Shown: in pieces, positions 37,090 to 47,683 of the stretch
Layout of the letters: each line of letters starts with the position of its first letter
How positions within the stretch are numbered: position 1 is the first letter of the stretch
Assembly (NCBI GenBank): GCA_018818065.1
Contig: JAHISV010000002.1
Coordinates: 105,633-169,632 of the forward strand
Source of the DNA: Bacteroidota bacterium
Lineage (GTDB): Bacteria; Bacteroidota; Ignavibacteria; Ignavibacteriales; Melioribacteraceae
DNA: 64,000 nt
Direction of reading: 5' to 3'
Position numbers and translations under genes: made by a program
Notes under the pieces: model-generated
Told to the model about the DNA's origin: nothing
Database searches by the model: none
What the model saw: only the letters and a program-made list of their open reading frames with translations

Positions 37090-38448
37090 ATGAAAACGAT
37101 TTTAATAGTTGATGACGAAATTGAAATATGTGAAAGTATTAAAATGATACTGGAATATGAGGATTATCATGTTGAATATACAACAGAAGCTTCTGTCGGA
37201 ATTGAGAAGTTAGGACTGACAACTTACGATGCGATGTTGCTGGATATCCAAATGCCGGAAATGAATGGTTTTGAAGTACTGAAAATAATTAAGGAAAACA
37301 AAATTGATATAAATGTTTTGATGATCTCGGCATATGGAAGTCTTGAAAACGCTATTAAGGCAACAAAGTTAGGCGCTTTTGATTTTATAGAAAAACCGAT
37401 TGACCGTGAAAAATTATTGATTAGTATAAGAAACGCGGTTGCCCAGACGAATTTAAAAAAGGAAAACAAAAAACTAAAAGAAAATCTGAAGGATAAAGAA
37501 ATTATGATTGGCGAGAGCCAGTCAATAAAAAGTGTTTTTGAGACTATTGAGCGCGTTGCAGTAACAGACGCAAGGGTACTGATTACCGGGGAAAATGGAA
37601 CCGGGAAAGAACTTATTGCAAAGGCAATTCATAGGCAAAGCAAACGGGCGGATCGCGAACTTGTGGAGGTAAATTGTGCAGCCATTCCAAACGAACTGAT
37701 TGAGTCTGAGCTTTTCGGACATGAAAAGGGCTCTTTTACCGGTGCGTTCAAACAAAGAATCGGAAAATTTGAACAAGCAGATCATGGAATTCTTTTTCTT
37801 GATGAAATTGGTGATATGAGTTTACAAGCTCAGGCAAAAGTACTTCGTGCAATTGAAGAGGGAAAAATTGAGCGCGTTGGTGGAGGAGATGCAATAAACG
37901 TGGATGTACGTATTATTGCTGCTACAAACAAGGATCTTAAAAGCGAGATTAAAGAGGGGAATTTTAGGGAAGATTTGTACCACAGATTAAATGTAATTCC
38001 AGTTCATATCGCCCCACTACGTGAGCGAAAGGAAGATATTCCACTACTCGTAAATTATTTTGTAAAAGAGATATGTGACAAAAATGGTTTCTCTCCTAAG
38101 GCATTCTCAAAATCGGCCATGGATATTCTTAAAGATCAAACCTGGACCGGTAATATTCGTGAATTGCGTAATTTAATTGAACGACTCTTAATTATGGTCC
38201 CTGAGAATAATATTGGTGAGACTGAATTGTTAAAGTTTATTACAACATCTGAAACAATGCTAGATGATATTTTTAATGTTGGTAATTCTTTTCAGGAATT
38301 TAAGGAAAAAGCTGAGAGGGCTTTCATCAAAAAGCAGCTTGAAATTAATGACTGGAACATCAGTAAAACGTCAGAGTTACTGGATATACAGCGCAGTCAT
38401 TTATACAGTAAAATGAAAAAGTACGATATAGAGAAAGGAAAAGAATAA
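37090..38448 (+). CDS. NtrC-family sigma-54-dependent response regulator
   Basis: A 452-residue three-domain activator. Receiver: ILIVDDEIEI, phosphoacceptor Asp52 in MLLDIQMPEM, Lys in FIEKPIDRE. AAA+ domain: GENGTGKELIAKAIHRQSK near residue 170, the sigma-54-contacting GSFTGAF loop near 216, FLDEIGDMSLQAQAKVLRAI. C-terminal Fis-type helix-turn-helix: WNISKTSELLDIQRSHLYSK. No histidine kinase is adjacent, so it is an orphan in this window. Its TAA overlaps the HIT gene ATG. No -24/-12 promoter was confidently found in the window. Confidence 0.94.
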   Translation: MKTILIVDDEIEICESIKMILEYEDYHVEYTTEASVGIEKLGLTTYDAMLLDIQMPEMNGFEVLKIIKENKIDINVLMISAYGSLENAIKATKLGAFDFIEKPIDREKLLISIRNAVAQTNLKKENKKLKENLKDKEIMIGESQSIKSVFETIERVAVTDARVLITGENGTGKELIAKAIHRQSKRADRELVEVNCAAIPNELIESELFGHEKGSFTGAFKQRIGKFEQADHGILFLDEIGDMSLQAQAKVLRAIEEGKIERVGGGDAINVDVRIIAATNKDLKSEIKEGNFREDLYHRLNVIPVHIAPLRERKEDIPLLVNYFVKEICDKNGFSPKAFSKSAMDILKDQTWTGNIRELRNLIERLLIMVPENNIGETELLKFITTSETMLDDIFNVGNSFQEFKEKAERAFIKKQLEINDWNISKTSELLDIQRSHLYSKMKKYDIEKGKE

Positions 38449-38792
38449 TGAGCACAATTTTTTCAAAAATTATTGCTAAAGAAATTCCGGCTGATATTGT
38501 ATTTGAAAATGAGGATTTATTAGCCTTTCGCGATATAAATCCTCAAGCTCCTGTACATATTCTTATTATACCAAAAATAGAAATTGCGAGTACACTTTTG
38601 CTTAATAGCAAGGAGCACTCTCTTTTACTGGGAGCAATGTATGATGCTGCAAATGAAATTGCAAGAAACGAAGGTATTGATAAAAACGGATTTCGTCTTG
38701 TGATTAATTGCGGAGATGATGGCGGTCAAGAGGTCTATCATCTGCATATGCATTTATTAGGTGGTAGGAAAATGCAATGGCCTCCCGGATAA
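38448..38792 (+). CDS. HIT-family nucleotide-binding protein
   Basis: A 114-residue HIT hydrolase of the Hint (PKCI) branch: FSKIIAKEIPADIVFEN at the N-terminus and the catalytic histidine triad in EVYHLHMHLLGGRKM near residue 100, with WPPG at the end. Such proteins hydrolyse nucleotide phosphoramidates. Start shares a base with the response regulator stop. Converges on purD, leaving only 16 bases between stops. Confidence 0.93.
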   Translation: MSTIFSKIIAKEIPADIVFENEDLLAFRDINPQAPVHILIIPKIEIASTLLLNSKEHSLLLGAMYDAANEIARNEGIDKNGFRLVINCGDDGGQEVYHLHMHLLGGRKMQWPPG

Positions 38793-38808
38793 GCCAATAA
38801 ATAAAATA

Positions 38809-40101
38809 TTAAATAAATGGTGTTTTATTAAATGCTTTATCCGAGATATCTTTTCTAAAGTGAATTCCTTTAAAATTAATTTTAGAAATAGCCTCGTAAG
38901 CCTTTGTTTTGCATAGTTTTATATCATTATCTTTAATTATGGCTGTTACTCCAAGCACCCTTCCACCGTTCGTTACTATTTTTTCATTTTCTGCTTTTGT
39001 GCCTGCGTGATAGACGTAAATCGAGTCATCCTCTACTGTTTCCAGTCCACTGATTTCATCTCCTTTTTCGTATGCATCAGGGTAACCTCCCGCAGAAGCA
39101 ACAACACAAATAGCTGTGCCGGTTTTATATACACAACATTCTTTATTCAGTTTTCCGTATGCAGCACTCTTAAGTAACTCGAGAAAATCTCCCTCTAACA
39201 AAGGCAAAACAACCTGAGTCTCAGGGTCACCAAACCTGCAATTGTATTCAATAACTTTCGGTCCGTCTTTTGTAATCATCAAACCAATATAAATACAACC
39301 ACGATAATCAATTTCTTTATCCCAAAGCGCTTCCATTGTCGGCTGAATAATTTCCATATCGACGCATTGTAAAGCCATGCTGGACATTACAGGAGCAGGG
39401 GCATATGCTCCCATCCCCCCAGTATTTTTTCCGGTATCATTATCTCCAATTCGTTTATGATCCTGACTTGCCGGAAGAATTTGATAATCTTTTCCATCTG
39501 TAATAACAAAAATTGAAGCTTCTTCCCCTTTAAGGAATTCTTCTATAACAACCGCATCTCCGGAAACACCAAAAATACTGTCGACAAAAATATCACTAAG
39601 TGCTTTTTTCGCCTCTTCGAAATTTTCACATATCAAAACACCCTTTCCAGCAGCTAATCCGGTAGCTTTAATTACAACAGGATATTCTTTCATGTTAAGA
39701 TATTCTAATGCTGCATCATGATTTTCTCTCTTAAAACGAACAAAATCGGCAGTAGGGATTTTGTATCCAAACATCATTTGTTTAGAAAAGGCTTTATCAC
39801 CTTCAATTTGAGCACCATCTTTCCCCGGTCCAAAAACCGCAATATGATTATCACGCAATTCATCCGCCAGACCATCAACCAATGGTTGCTCAGGACCAAC
39901 CACAACAAGCTTTATTTTATTGAAATTACAAAATTCAACTATCTTTGGAACATCTTTACTATCCAAATTAACATTTTCACCGACTTTTGCTGTACCAGGA
40001 TTGCCAGGAGCAATAAATAATTTATCGCATTGCGGGCTTTCTACAATTTTAGCAGCTAAAGCATGCTCCCTTCCGCCTCCACCAATAATAAGCACATTCA
40101 T
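38809..40101 (-). CDS. purD: phosphoribosylamine-glycine ligase (GAR synthetase)
   Basis: A 430-residue ATP-grasp ligase, second step of de novo purine synthesis. MNVLIIGGGGREHALA is the N-terminal signature; PVVIKATGLAAGKGV and GEEASIFVITDG are the ATP-grasp loops, and EYNCRFGDPETQVVLP near residue 293 is the family signature that binds Mg-ATP. It shares one base with the upstream glycosyltransferase gene (TAATG), and guaB begins that run, so two purine genes bracket a glycosyltransferase. Confidence 0.95.
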   Translation of the reverse strand: MNVLIIGGGGREHALAAKIVESPQCDKLFIAPGNPGTAKVGENVNLDSKDVPKIVEFCNFNKIKLVVVGPEQPLVDGLADELRDNHIAVFGPGKDGAQIEGDKAFSKQMMFGYKIPTADFVRFKRENHDAALEYLNMKEYPVVIKATGLAAGKGVLICENFEEAKKALSDIFVDSIFGVSGDAVVIEEFLKGEEASIFVITDGKDYQILPASQDHKRIGDNDTGKNTGGMGAYAPAPVMSSMALQCVDMEIIQPTMEALWDKEIDYRGCIYIGLMITKDGPKVIEYNCRFGDPETQVVLPLLEGDFLELLKSAAYGKLNKECCVYKTGTAICVVASAGGYPDAYEKGDEISGLETVEDDSIYVYHAGTKAENEKIVTNGGRVLGVTAIIKDNDIKLCKTKAYEAISKINFKGIHFRKDISDKAFNKTPFI

Positions 40102-41381
40102 TAGTCTTCCTTCAGATAAAATTGAAATTCTTTTGTTATTTGCTGAGCAATAAATTTTCTATCATGTTTTGCAATGAATTCCTCATCTGGAATCGGTAAA
40201 GAATCATTTTTGAAATCTTCATACATCTTTATTATAGCATTCATAATTTGTTCAACATTATCAGGTTCCGTAACTATTGAAGCTCCGTAATCAACAGCGT
40301 TTCGGGTAATTGCTCCTTCATCTGCACAAGCTATTATAGGCTTCCTGCTCGCAAAGTATTCAAAGAGTTTGCCCGGTGCAACATGAAAAGAATTCTTATT
40401 TCTCCCGAGCATAACCCATAGAATATCACAGTTCATCAATTTTCGAATTGCTTCTTTATGATTCATGTACCCAAATTCGTGTACGTATTGGTGTAGACCT
40501 AACTTATTTATTAGTTTTCTATTCTTGCTACGAAGATCCCCTATGAAATGTAATTCTATATTTGCAGCAACATCCGGCCTATTTTGAGTAAGTTTCTTAA
40601 ATGCCAAAAGGAAATAGGTTGGAGTTACAGTTTCATAAAATATTCCGCTATACCCAATTACAAGTTTATCCCTATTTTCACGCTCTATTGATATATTTTT
40701 AAAATCTTCCGAATCATACCCATGAGGAGCTATAATAACATCCTTAAAATTTAAGAACGGGTAATCAAAAAGCATCTGTTCTTTAGCATACCTGTTAGTA
40801 ACCAGGATTTTATCTACCTTCCTTACAAGCGCTTCTTCCATTTTTTTGTGTCTGAACTTGTGGTATGGAGTTATAAAAAACCTGAATTGGTTAGAAAACC
40901 AAAGATCGCGATAGTCTGTAAAAACCGGAATGTTAAACTCTTCACCTAGTTTCAGACACGAACCAAATACTGAGAATGGCGGAATGGAAATGAATATCAG
41001 ATCATATTTTTCTTTTTTTAAAATCTCTGCAGCAGTTTGATAAGCCATTTTTGCCCATGACTTTTTATTATCAGGAATGAAAAATGTTTTACTTATCAGA
41101 CTAAACATCTTCCTGATGAATTCACTGGGCATTTTAATAGTACCAAATCTTGCCAACAAAGAATTTACATCTCGGGCTGAAGTTCTTACAGTTATGATTT
41201 TAGCATTCTCAGCCTCTTTCAACATAGAATCATCATGAGCATAATAACCGGTCTTCCCTGTGGTTATTACCGTAGGTTCCCAATTATAATCTTTCATATA
41301 CTTACAGAGTTTTAGTGTTCTCTGAACACCACTTAACCCAAGTGGTGGAAAATAATAAGCTATAACTAATACTTTATACAT
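40101..41381 (-). CDS. glycosyltransferase family 4
   Basis: A 426-residue GT-B-fold glycosyltransferase. N-terminal IAYYFPPLGLSGVQRT is the classic acceptor-side start; IAPHGYDSEDF near residue 213 and the C-terminal PGKLFEYFASRKPIIAC near 335, with its Glu, are the GT4 nucleotide-sugar site. The donor and acceptor are unknown; such enzymes usually build exopolysaccharide or lipopolysaccharide. Its position between guaB and purD is unusual and is probably incidental. 30 bases separate it from guaB. Confidence 0.85.
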   Translation of the reverse strand: MYKVLVIAYYFPPLGLSGVQRTLKLCKYMKDYNWEPTVITTGKTGYYAHDDSMLKEAENAKIITVRTSARDVNSLLARFGTIKMPSEFIRKMFSLISKTFFIPDNKKSWAKMAYQTAAEILKKEKYDLIFISIPPFSVFGSCLKLGEEFNIPVFTDYRDLWFSNQFRFFITPYHKFRHKKMEEALVRKVDKILVTNRYAKEQMLFDYPFLNFKDVIIAPHGYDSEDFKNISIERENRDKLVIGYSGIFYETVTPTYFLLAFKKLTQNRPDVAANIELHFIGDLRSKNRKLINKLGLHQYVHEFGYMNHKEAIRKLMNCDILWVMLGRNKNSFHVAPGKLFEYFASRKPIIACADEGAITRNAVDYGASIVTEPDNVEQIMNAIIKMYEDFKNDSLPIPDEEFIAKHDRKFIAQQITKEFQFYLKED

Positions 41382-41411
41382 ATTTAGTCTGTCCGCCGAA
41401 AATTATAATTT

Positions 41412-42887
41412 TCAAATACTTTTTGATTGATAATTTGGTGATTCTTTTGTGATAATAATATCATGTGGATGGCTCTCTCTAATGCCGGAAGCAGATATTT
41501 TTACAAATTGTCCATTCTTCTTCAAATCTTCTATGGTCTTTGTACCACAGTAACCCATAGAAGCGCGTAGGCCCCCAATAAATTGATAGATAGTATCTTC
41601 CAGTTTACCTTTGTATGGTACTCTCCCTTCAACACCCTCAGGGACTAACTTTTTTATATCTTCCTCTGAATCCTGAAAATATCTGTCACTGCTCCCTTTT
41701 TTCATTGCACCAAGTGATCCCATTCCTCTGTAGACTTTAAAACTACGTCCCTCAAACAGAAGTTTTTCCCCCGGTGTTTCATCAACACCAGCGAACATAC
41801 CTCCAATCATAACAGTGTCAGCACCAGCGGCAAATGCTTTTGCGGCATCGCCAGTTTGCTTTATTCCCCCGTCGGCAATTATTGGAATTCCTTTATCTTT
41901 AAGAGCCGAGTAAACTTCCATAATAGCCGTGATTTGAGGTACACCTACACCCGCAATAACTCTTGTGGTGCAAATAGAACCGGGGCCAACACCAACTTTT
42001 ACAGCATCAACGCCCGCATTTGCTAATTCCAGAGCTGCCTCTTTTGTAACAATATTTCCGGCAATAATCTGAATCTCTTTAAAATTAGCTCTCATTTCCT
42101 TAATAGCTTTAATTACTCCCATCGAGTGACCATGAGCCGTATCAACAACAATAACATCAACCTTTTTAGAAATGAGTTCCTCAATTCTATCCATATTATC
42201 GCCACCGACACCAACGGCCGCGCCAACTCTTAACCTTCCAAACTCATCCTTACAGGCAAACGGGTACTTACGTTTCTTTGAAATATCTTTAAAAGTAATC
42301 AGACCACGAAGAATTCCCTTATCATCAACGACAGGCAATTTTTCAATTCTATGCCTTTGTAAAATTCTTTCGGCATCTTCAAGGGTTGTTCCCACAGGAG
42401 CAGTAATAAGATTCTCTTTAGTCATAAGTTCGTGAATTGGCAACTTGAAATTTGGTTCGAAACGCAAATCTCTGTTTGTCAATATTCCAATTAACATGTT
42501 GTTATTATCAACTATTGGAATACCGGAAATTGAGTATTTAGTCATTATTGCTTCTGCATCATCAACCGTTTTATCGGCTGTAAGAGTGATTGGGTCAGTG
42601 ATCATACCACTTTCAGATCTTTTAACACGATCCACTTCATCAGCCTGGGTTTTAATACTCATATTTTTGTGAATAAAACCAATTCCTCCCTGAGACGCCA
42701 TGGCAATAGCCATACTGGATTCTGTTACTGTATCCATTGCTGCAGAAATGAAAGGAACATTCAATTTAATTTCTCTTGTTAAGAATGAAGAAATATCTGT
42801 TTCTCTAGGTAATACTTCAGATCTTGCTGGAATTAATAAAATATCATCGAATGTTAAGCCTTCTAATGCTATTTTTTCAAGTGACAT
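41412..42887 (-). CDS. guaB: IMP dehydrogenase
   Basis: A 491-residue enzyme oxidising IMP to XMP, the committed step to [21 protein letters not shown] at the N-terminus, two CBS domains near 95-205 ([15 protein letters not shown] and [14 protein letters not shown]), and the catalytic cysteine loop [13 protein letters not shown] near residue 300; the NAD-pocket and flap RVPYKG are present. A terminator hairpin for the upstream gene lies only about 22 bases before its ATG, so its promoter must overlap or lie inside that element. Confidence 0.96.
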   Translation of the reverse strand: MSLEKIALEGLTFDDILLIPARSEVLPRETDISSFLTREIKLNVPFISAAMDTVTESSMAIAMASQGGIGFIHKNMSIKTQADEVDRVKRSESGMITDPITLTADKTVDDAEAIMTKYSISGIPIVDNNNMLIGILTNRDLRFEPNFKLPIHELMTKENLITAPVGTTLEDAERILQRHRIEKLPVVDDKGILRGLITFKDISKKRKYPFACKDEFGRLRVGAAVGVGGDNMDRIEELISKKVDVIVVDTAHGHSMGVIKAIKEMRANFKEIQIIAGNIVTKEAALELANAGVDAVKVGVGPGSICTTRVIAGVGVPQITAIMEVYSALKDKGIPIIADGGIKQTGDAAKAFAAGADTVMIGGMFAGVDETPGEKLLFEGRSFKVYRGMGSLGAMKKGSSDRYFQDSEEDIKKLVPEGVEGRVPYKGKLEDTIYQFIGGLRASMGYCGTKTIEDLKKNGQFVKISASGIRESHPHDIIITKESPNYQSKSI

Positions 42888-42908
42888 ACCAATTGTCCTG
42901 TTATTATA

Positions 42909-42931
42909 TAAAAAAACCGCACGAAGGCGGT
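42909..42931 (-). terminator. intrinsic terminator after the glutaryl-CoA-dehydrogenase-like gene
   Basis: On the minus strand ACCGC pairs with GCGGT around a CTTCGT-type loop and is followed directly by a run of seven Ts. It starts seven bases past the stop codon of the dehydrogenase and ends about 22 bases before the guaB start codon. Confidence 0.8.
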
Positions 42932-42937
42932 ATTGTT

Positions 42938-44107
42938 TTAATCGTAGCCCGCAAAACCCGTTATATGTTCACCAATAATCAAGGTGTGCATCTCATGAGT
43001 ACCTTCATAGGTCTTCACAGATTCAAGATTTGCCGAGTGGCGCATAATAGGATATTCGTCAAGAATGCCATTTGCACCTAATATTTCCCTAGCAATTCTC
43101 GCGGCTTCCAAAGCTTTTTCGCAATTATTTCTTTTTGCTAATGATATATGATAATGCTTAATCTCGTTATTATCCTTCAGTTTTGCTAAATGAAAATTCA
43201 GCAGTTGAGCTTTTGTAATCTCGTTTAGTATGAACACAAGTTTTTCCTGAGTCATTTGATAAGCTGCAATCGGTTTGCTGAATTGAACTCTTGATTGAGC
43301 ATAATTTAACGCTGAATCGTAAACGGCCATCATTGATCCAACAACTCCCCATGCAATACCGTATCTAGCCTGGTTCAGACACATAAGAGCAGATTTAAGA
43401 CCATCTGTTTTCGGAAGGATATTTTCCTCAGGAATAACAACATCTTGCAAAATTAACTCTGATGTTATTGATGCTCTTAAAGAATGCTTTCCCTTCATTT
43501 CGGGTGCGGAAAAACCTTTTGTCCCTTTTTCTACTAAAAATCCACGAACCTTACCTTCCAACTTAGCCCAAACAACTGCAATATCAGCAATAGTGCCATT
43601 GGTAATCCACATTTTTGCACCATTTAAAAGATATCCATCAGCCACTTTTTTTGCTTTTGTTACCATACCCCCGGGATTTGATCCGAAATCAGGTTCAGTT
43701 AATCCGAAACATCCAATTTTTTCTCCAGCTGCTAGCTTTGGCAGCCAGAAATCTTTTTGTTCCTCTGATCCAAATTCAAAAATTGGATACATTACCAGAC
43801 TGCTTTGTACCGAGGCAAAACTCCTGACCCCGCTGTCTCCCCTTTCAAGTTCCTGCATCGCCAGTCCATAGGCAACATTATTCATGTTAGCACAGCCATA
43901 CTTTTCGGGTAATGTAATTCCGAAAACACCTAATTCGGCAAGTTTTTGCACCAATTCTGCCGGGAATGTTCCATTTTGGTAATTTTTTTCAATGATGGGG
44001 AGAATCTGATCATCAACAAAATTTCTTACGGAATCACGAACCATTTTCTCTTCTTCTGAAAGAAGAGCTTCTATATTAAAATAATCAACACCTTTAAAAG
44101 GGCTCAT
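42938..44107 (-). CDS. acyl-CoA dehydrogenase, glutaryl-CoA dehydrogenase branch
   Basis: About 389 residues. The stretches [15 protein letters not shown] near residue 82, [17 protein letters not shown] near 130 and the C-terminal [19 protein letters not shown], with the catalytic glutamate, are typical of glutaryl-CoA dehydrogenase, which oxidises and decarboxylates glutaryl-CoA to crotonyl-CoA in Lys and Trp breakdown. Substrate not proven; the pre-decarboxylation Arg and Glu cannot be checked by eye. The likely ATG is at 44107 (MSPFKGVDY); a GTG at 44161 is possible. Last gene after recX, followed by a terminator. Confidence 0.85.
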   Translation of the reverse strand: MSPFKGVDYFNIEALLSEEEKMVRDSVRNFVDDQILPIIEKNYQNGTFPAELVQKLAELGVFGITLPEKYGCANMNNVAYGLAMQELERGDSGVRSFASVQSSLVMYPIFEFGSEEQKDFWLPKLAAGEKIGCFGLTEPDFGSNPGGMVTKAKKVADGYLLNGAKMWITNGTIADIAVVWAKLEGKVRGFLVEKGTKGFSAPEMKGKHSLRASITSELILQDVVIPEENILPKTDGLKSALMCLNQARYGIAWGVVGSMMAVYDSALNYAQSRVQFSKPIAAYQMTQEKLVFILNEITKAQLLNFHLAKLKDNNEIKHYHISLAKRNNCEKALEAARIAREILGANGILDEYPIMRHSANLESVKTYEGTHEMHTLIIGEHITGFAGYD

Positions 44108-44173
44108 ATTATCCCATAAATTTTGATTCAAAAGATAGTGAAAAGTAAAATCGTTTACCACATGTAAGGGAAA

Positions 44174-44800
44174 CTACAAATCATTTTCAGCTTCATTAAT
44201 GGCTTTGAAAATAACACCACTGTCATACCCTTTGTATTGGAGTGATTGATATATTTTCTGCATCATTTGCTGATCAGTTATAGTTTTTCTGGAGAGCATT
44301 TTCTTTTTCTTTTGAACATGTTTAATTGCATTTTCTAAGTAGATTTCACCAGGGTAGTAAAGCTTAAGATATTCTTCCGCAACAGTTTTATTAATCCCTT
44401 TTCGAACTAATTCTAATTTTATTTTACTTTTACTAAGTCCTTTTCTTAGACTTTTCTCTTCTATATATTTCTCCGCAAACAGCAAATCATCTAGATATCC
44501 TTTTTCTTCAAGGTCGTTTAGAACCAGGGCTACTAATTCTTCCTGATATTCTTTTTGAATAAGCTTATCGCGAAGCTCCATTTTAGTATGGAGCCTGCGA
44601 GCTAAGCTTCTAAATGCACTGGACCTTATTTTGAATAGTGAATCATCCCGAAGAAGAGTGTTAAATACTATTTCAGTTAATTCATCTCCGGATCTGAGCC
44701 CATGTTTTACAGCCATTTCATAAGAAATATAGACTCTGCTTTCATCCTCGAAATTAATAAGAACTTTTCGACCCCTACGGGTAATTTTTGCTATCCGCAT
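44174..44800 (-). CDS. recX: RecX regulatory protein
   Basis: A 208-residue, all-helical RecX family protein that caps and limits RecA filaments. The three-helix repeats are recognisable from LARRLHTKMELRDKL (near 65), DLEEKGYLDDLLFAEKYIEE (near 97) and KGLSKSKIKLELVRKGI (near 120). The N-terminal extension of about 60 residues looks like a small beta domain. It lies three bases after recA, the usual recA-recX pair. Confidence 0.9.
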   Translation of the reverse strand: MRIAKITRRGRKVLINFEDESRVYISYEMAVKHGLRSGDELTEIVFNTLLRDDSLFKIRSSAFRSLARRLHTKMELRDKLIQKEYQEELVALVLNDLEEKGYLDDLLFAEKYIEEKSLRKGLSKSKIKLELVRKGINKTVAEEYLKLYYPGEIYLENAIKHVQKKKKMLSRKTITDQQMMQKIYQSLQYKGYDSGVIFKAINEAENDL

Positions 44801-44803
44801 AAA

Positions 44804-45850
44804 TTATTTCTTTTTACTCTCTTCTTTTACAACCACAGTTTCAACTGGAGTGGCTGATTCAACCATACCCAGTTTTGTACGAATTTCTAGTTCCAACTTA
44901 TCAAGTACTTCCTGGTTATCCCTTATTTTTGTACGGAACTGTTCCCTGCCCTGATATCTGTCCTCACCATATGTAAACCATGAGCCACCTTTTTTTATGA
45001 TATCAAGCTCAACTCCAAGATCAATTAGGTCACCAGTTTTACTTATTCCTTCATTATAAAGAATGTCAAACTCAACTGTCTTAAATGGAGGCGCAACTTT
45101 ACTTTTAACTACTTTTACTTTGGTTCTGTTACCGATTACATTTTCACCGTCTTTGATAGCGGCGATTCTTCGTATATCCAACCGCATTGAAGAATAGAAT
45201 TTAAGGGCATTTCCACCTGTAGTAACCTCAGGATTACCAAACATCACTCCAATTTTGCTTCTTAACTGATTTGTAAAAATCACGCAAGTTCTTGATTTGC
45301 TAACGGCGCCTGTAATTTTTCTGAGCGCTTGCGACATAAGGCGAGCCTGTACACCCATCTGTGCGTCGCCCATTTCTCCCTCAATTTCTGATCGTGGAAC
45401 AAGAGCAGCAACCGAATCAATGACAATAACGTCAAGGGCATTACTTCTAACCAGTGTATCAACAATTTCCAGAGCTTGCTCTCCGTAATCTGGTTGAGAA
45501 ACAAGCAAATTAGCTACATCAACCTTTAGTCTTTTAGCGTAAGCGATATCAAGTGCATGCTCGGCATCAATAAATGCAGCCAGTCCACCGGTTTTTTGAG
45601 CTTCTGCAATTACATGAAGACAAACCGTAGTTTTACCTGAAGATTCAGGTCCATAAATTTCTACTATTCTACCCCTGGGGAATCCACCAATTCCAAGAGC
45701 ATAATCCAGGGAAATTGCGCCTGTAGGGATTGATTCGATCTTCTGAATTACTCCATCTCCAAGTCTCATAATTGAACCCTTACCATATGACTTTTCGATA
45801 TTCAATATAGTATCTTCAAGCATTTTTACACGTGATTCTCTGTCTGACAT
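44804..45850 (-). CDS. recA: recombinase RecA
   Basis: A 348-residue strand-exchange ATPase. [18 protein letters not shown] carries Walker A near residue 66, [13 protein letters not shown] is Walker B, and the LexA-cleavage and DNA loop regions [12 protein letters not shown] and [20 protein letters not shown] are conserved. It has only 15 bases upstream to thpR and three downstream to recX, so it must be transcribed with an operon beginning at purC, or from a promoter within thpR or cinA. No LexA box was recognised by eye in that short gap. Confidence 0.97.
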   Translation of the reverse strand: MSDRESRVKMLEDTILNIEKSYGKGSIMRLGDGVIQKIESIPTGAISLDYALGIGGFPRGRIVEIYGPESSGKTTVCLHVIAEAQKTGGLAAFIDAEHALDIAYAKRLKVDVANLLVSQPDYGEQALEIVDTLVRSNALDVIVIDSVAALVPRSEIEGEMGDAQMGVQARLMSQALRKITGAVSKSRTCVIFTNQLRSKIGVMFGNPEVTTGGNALKFYSSMRLDIRRIAAIKDGENVIGNRTKVKVVKSKVAPPFKTVEFDILYNEGISKTGDLIDLGVELDIIKKGGSWFTYGEDRYQGREQFRTKIRDNQEVLDKLELEIRTKLGMVESATPVETVVVKEESKKK

Positions 45851-45865
45851 ATTTCCTCCGATATT

Positions 45866-46423
45866 TTATCTTATATAAAAACTTTTTAGCGCTGTATATA
45901 CAGAACCCTTTTGTAAAAGCTGACTTTTCATTAGGGTTATCTTACTGGCAGTAAAATTGTAGTTTTCCAAACTATAATCCATAAAATTATTTATTTGTTC
46001 CATATTTTCCTTACCCTTCAAACGAAGTATGGTAATATGAGCAGAAAACTTACGCTTATCTTTTTTAATATTCAGTCTGGATAACTGATTATCGATGTCT
46101 CTCTGGAGTTTTAGGAGTAAATCATTATTTTTAATCCCAACCCAGAGGATACTAGGTATTCCACTGCGTAAAAATAACCCGAATTTTGAAAATTCTAAAT
46201 GAAGCGACTGGTATTTTGATGATACTGTATGTAAAGCTGAACAAATCTGTGATTCCAAAGTTGAATCTATTTCGCCCAGGAATTTAAGAGTAAGATGTAA
46301 TTTCTCTTTTTCTTCCCATCTAATTCTTTCTGCTCCAACTCCGTAAATCTCTTGCCTTAATTTAATAATTTCTTCTTGAATATACTCAGGAATTTCTAAA
46401 GAAATAAAAAGTCTACTCGTCAT
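45866..46423 (-). CDS. thpR: RNA 2',3'-cyclic phosphodiesterase (ThpR)
   Basis: A 185-residue 2H-phosphoesterase. The two HxTx motifs that make the active site are present: HLTLKFLGEI near residue 45 and HITILRLKG near residue 130. It opens 2',3'-cyclic phosphates at RNA ends (formerly called 2'-5' RNA ligase). It overlaps cinA by 11 bases; the cinA-thpR-recA order is conserved in many bacteria and gives the only context for its role. Confidence 0.9.
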   Translation of the reverse strand: MTSRLFISLEIPEYIQEEIIKLRQEIYGVGAERIRWEEKEKLHLTLKFLGEIDSTLESQICSALHTVSSKYQSLHLEFSKFGLFLRSGIPSILWVGIKNNDLLLKLQRDIDNQLSRLNIKKDKRKFSAHITILRLKGKENMEQINNFMDYSLENYNFTASKITLMKSQLLQKGSVYTALKSFYIR

Positions 46424-47669
46424 ACGGAATTCCCAACAAGTGTCTGCGTAACATCTCCAGTGCAGCTTGCGAGGTTCTATCTTTATTCATTAATCGATTA
46501 TCACCAAATATATATTCTTTAGCTGTACAGAGCTTTTCGTCACATAACCCGATATAAACCAGTCCAATGGGTTTATCATAGGTTGCTCCAGTGGGTCCCA
46601 TTATACCTGTAGCTGAAATGCCAATATCAGTACCACTAATAGCTTTTATACCCTCTGCCATCTGTCGCGACACTTCTAAACTTACCGCACCATTTTTTTG
46701 AATAATATCTTCACTAACATCCAATATTTCAACTTTTGCTGCATTACTGTATGTTATAACACCTCTTTCAAAGAAGTTCGAACTGCCATTAACATTTGTA
46801 AGGCGCGAACTTATTAAACCACCGGTACACGATTCTGCAACCGATATCGTTAATCCTCTTTCTCTAAGCAATTTTGCTACAACTTCTTCTAATATTTCCT
46901 GATCTTTTCCATAGATGTATCTTCCAACGCTCGATCTTAGCTTCTGCTCAATTTCCGTCATCTTATTCGTGGCTTCTTCTAGGTCAGGGGCAGAAGTCGT
47001 TATTTTCATCTTAACGCCAAACTGGCTAGGCAAAAATGCAAGTTTGGAATCACCGACAATTTCTTTAATGTTACCAATTTTCTCGTAGAGGGTAGATTCC
47101 GGAATTCCAGTGGTAAGTAAGGATTTTACCAGTTTTATTTGTTTTAACTGATCTGTTATTTTTTTAAGATTTGGTATAACATAGGCTTCCATCATACCTA
47201 ACATTTCAAAGGGGACACCGGGAAGAGAGATAAATATTTTATTATTTTTTTCAATCCATGAACCGGGAGCAGTACCTCTATGATTTCTTATTACATCGGC
47301 TATTTTGGGCACCAGAGCCTGCTCTTCATGCAGCTTTGTTATTTCTCGTTTTCGCTTTCCGAAAAGGTCTTTGATATCATTCATTACACTCTGGTTAAAG
47401 ACCAGTTCAGTTTCGAAATGATTCAAAACACATTTTCTCGTGATATCATCGTGTGTTGGACCCAATCCACCCGTTACAATCACAACGTCATAAGTTTTAA
47501 GACCATAATCGAATTCCTCCATTATGGTCGGTTCATCATCCCCGACGACGACACTTTTAAGCACATCAACCTGAATATCGGATAACATTTCTCCGATTTC
47601 TGCAACATTGGTATTAACAGTTTGTCCGCCAAGCAACTCATCGCCAATAGATATTAAATAAGCATTCAT
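46413..47669 (-). CDS. cinA: CinA: ADP-ribose pyrophosphatase/MoaB-like domain fused to NMN deamidase
   Basis: A 418-residue two-domain protein. N-terminal MoCF/CinA domain: AYLISIGDELLGGQTVNTN and VIVTGGLGPTHDDIT. C-terminal CinA (PncC) domain: ISVAESCTGGLISSRLTNV near residue 272, which recycles NMN to nicotinate mononucleotide. The nadD gene at 32 kb uses the product of this reaction. Overlaps thpR; follows pgpA by 14 bases. Confidence 0.94.
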   Translation of the reverse strand: MNAYLISIGDELLGGQTVNTNVAEIGEMLSDIQVDVLKSVVVGDDEPTIMEEFDYGLKTYDVVIVTGGLGPTHDDITRKCVLNHFETELVFNQSVMNDIKDLFGKRKREITKLHEEQALVPKIADVIRNHRGTAPGSWIEKNNKIFISLPGVPFEMLGMMEAYVIPNLKKITDQLKQIKLVKSLLTTGIPESTLYEKIGNIKEIVGDSKLAFLPSQFGVKMKITTSAPDLEEATNKMTEIEQKLRSSVGRYIYGKDQEILEEVVAKLLRERGLTISVAESCTGGLISSRLTNVNGSSNFFERGVITYSNAAKVEILDVSEDIIQKNGAVSLEVSRQMAEGIKAISGTDIGISATGIMGPTGATYDKPIGLVYIGLCDEKLCTAKEYIFGDNRLMNKDRTSQAALEMLRRHLLGIPYDE

Positions 47670-47683
47670 ATTGTCTAGTTCAT

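Noticed and set aside
45851..45865. LexA-type SOS box before recA
   Set aside because: Only 15 bases separate thpR and recA; no palindrome fits there.
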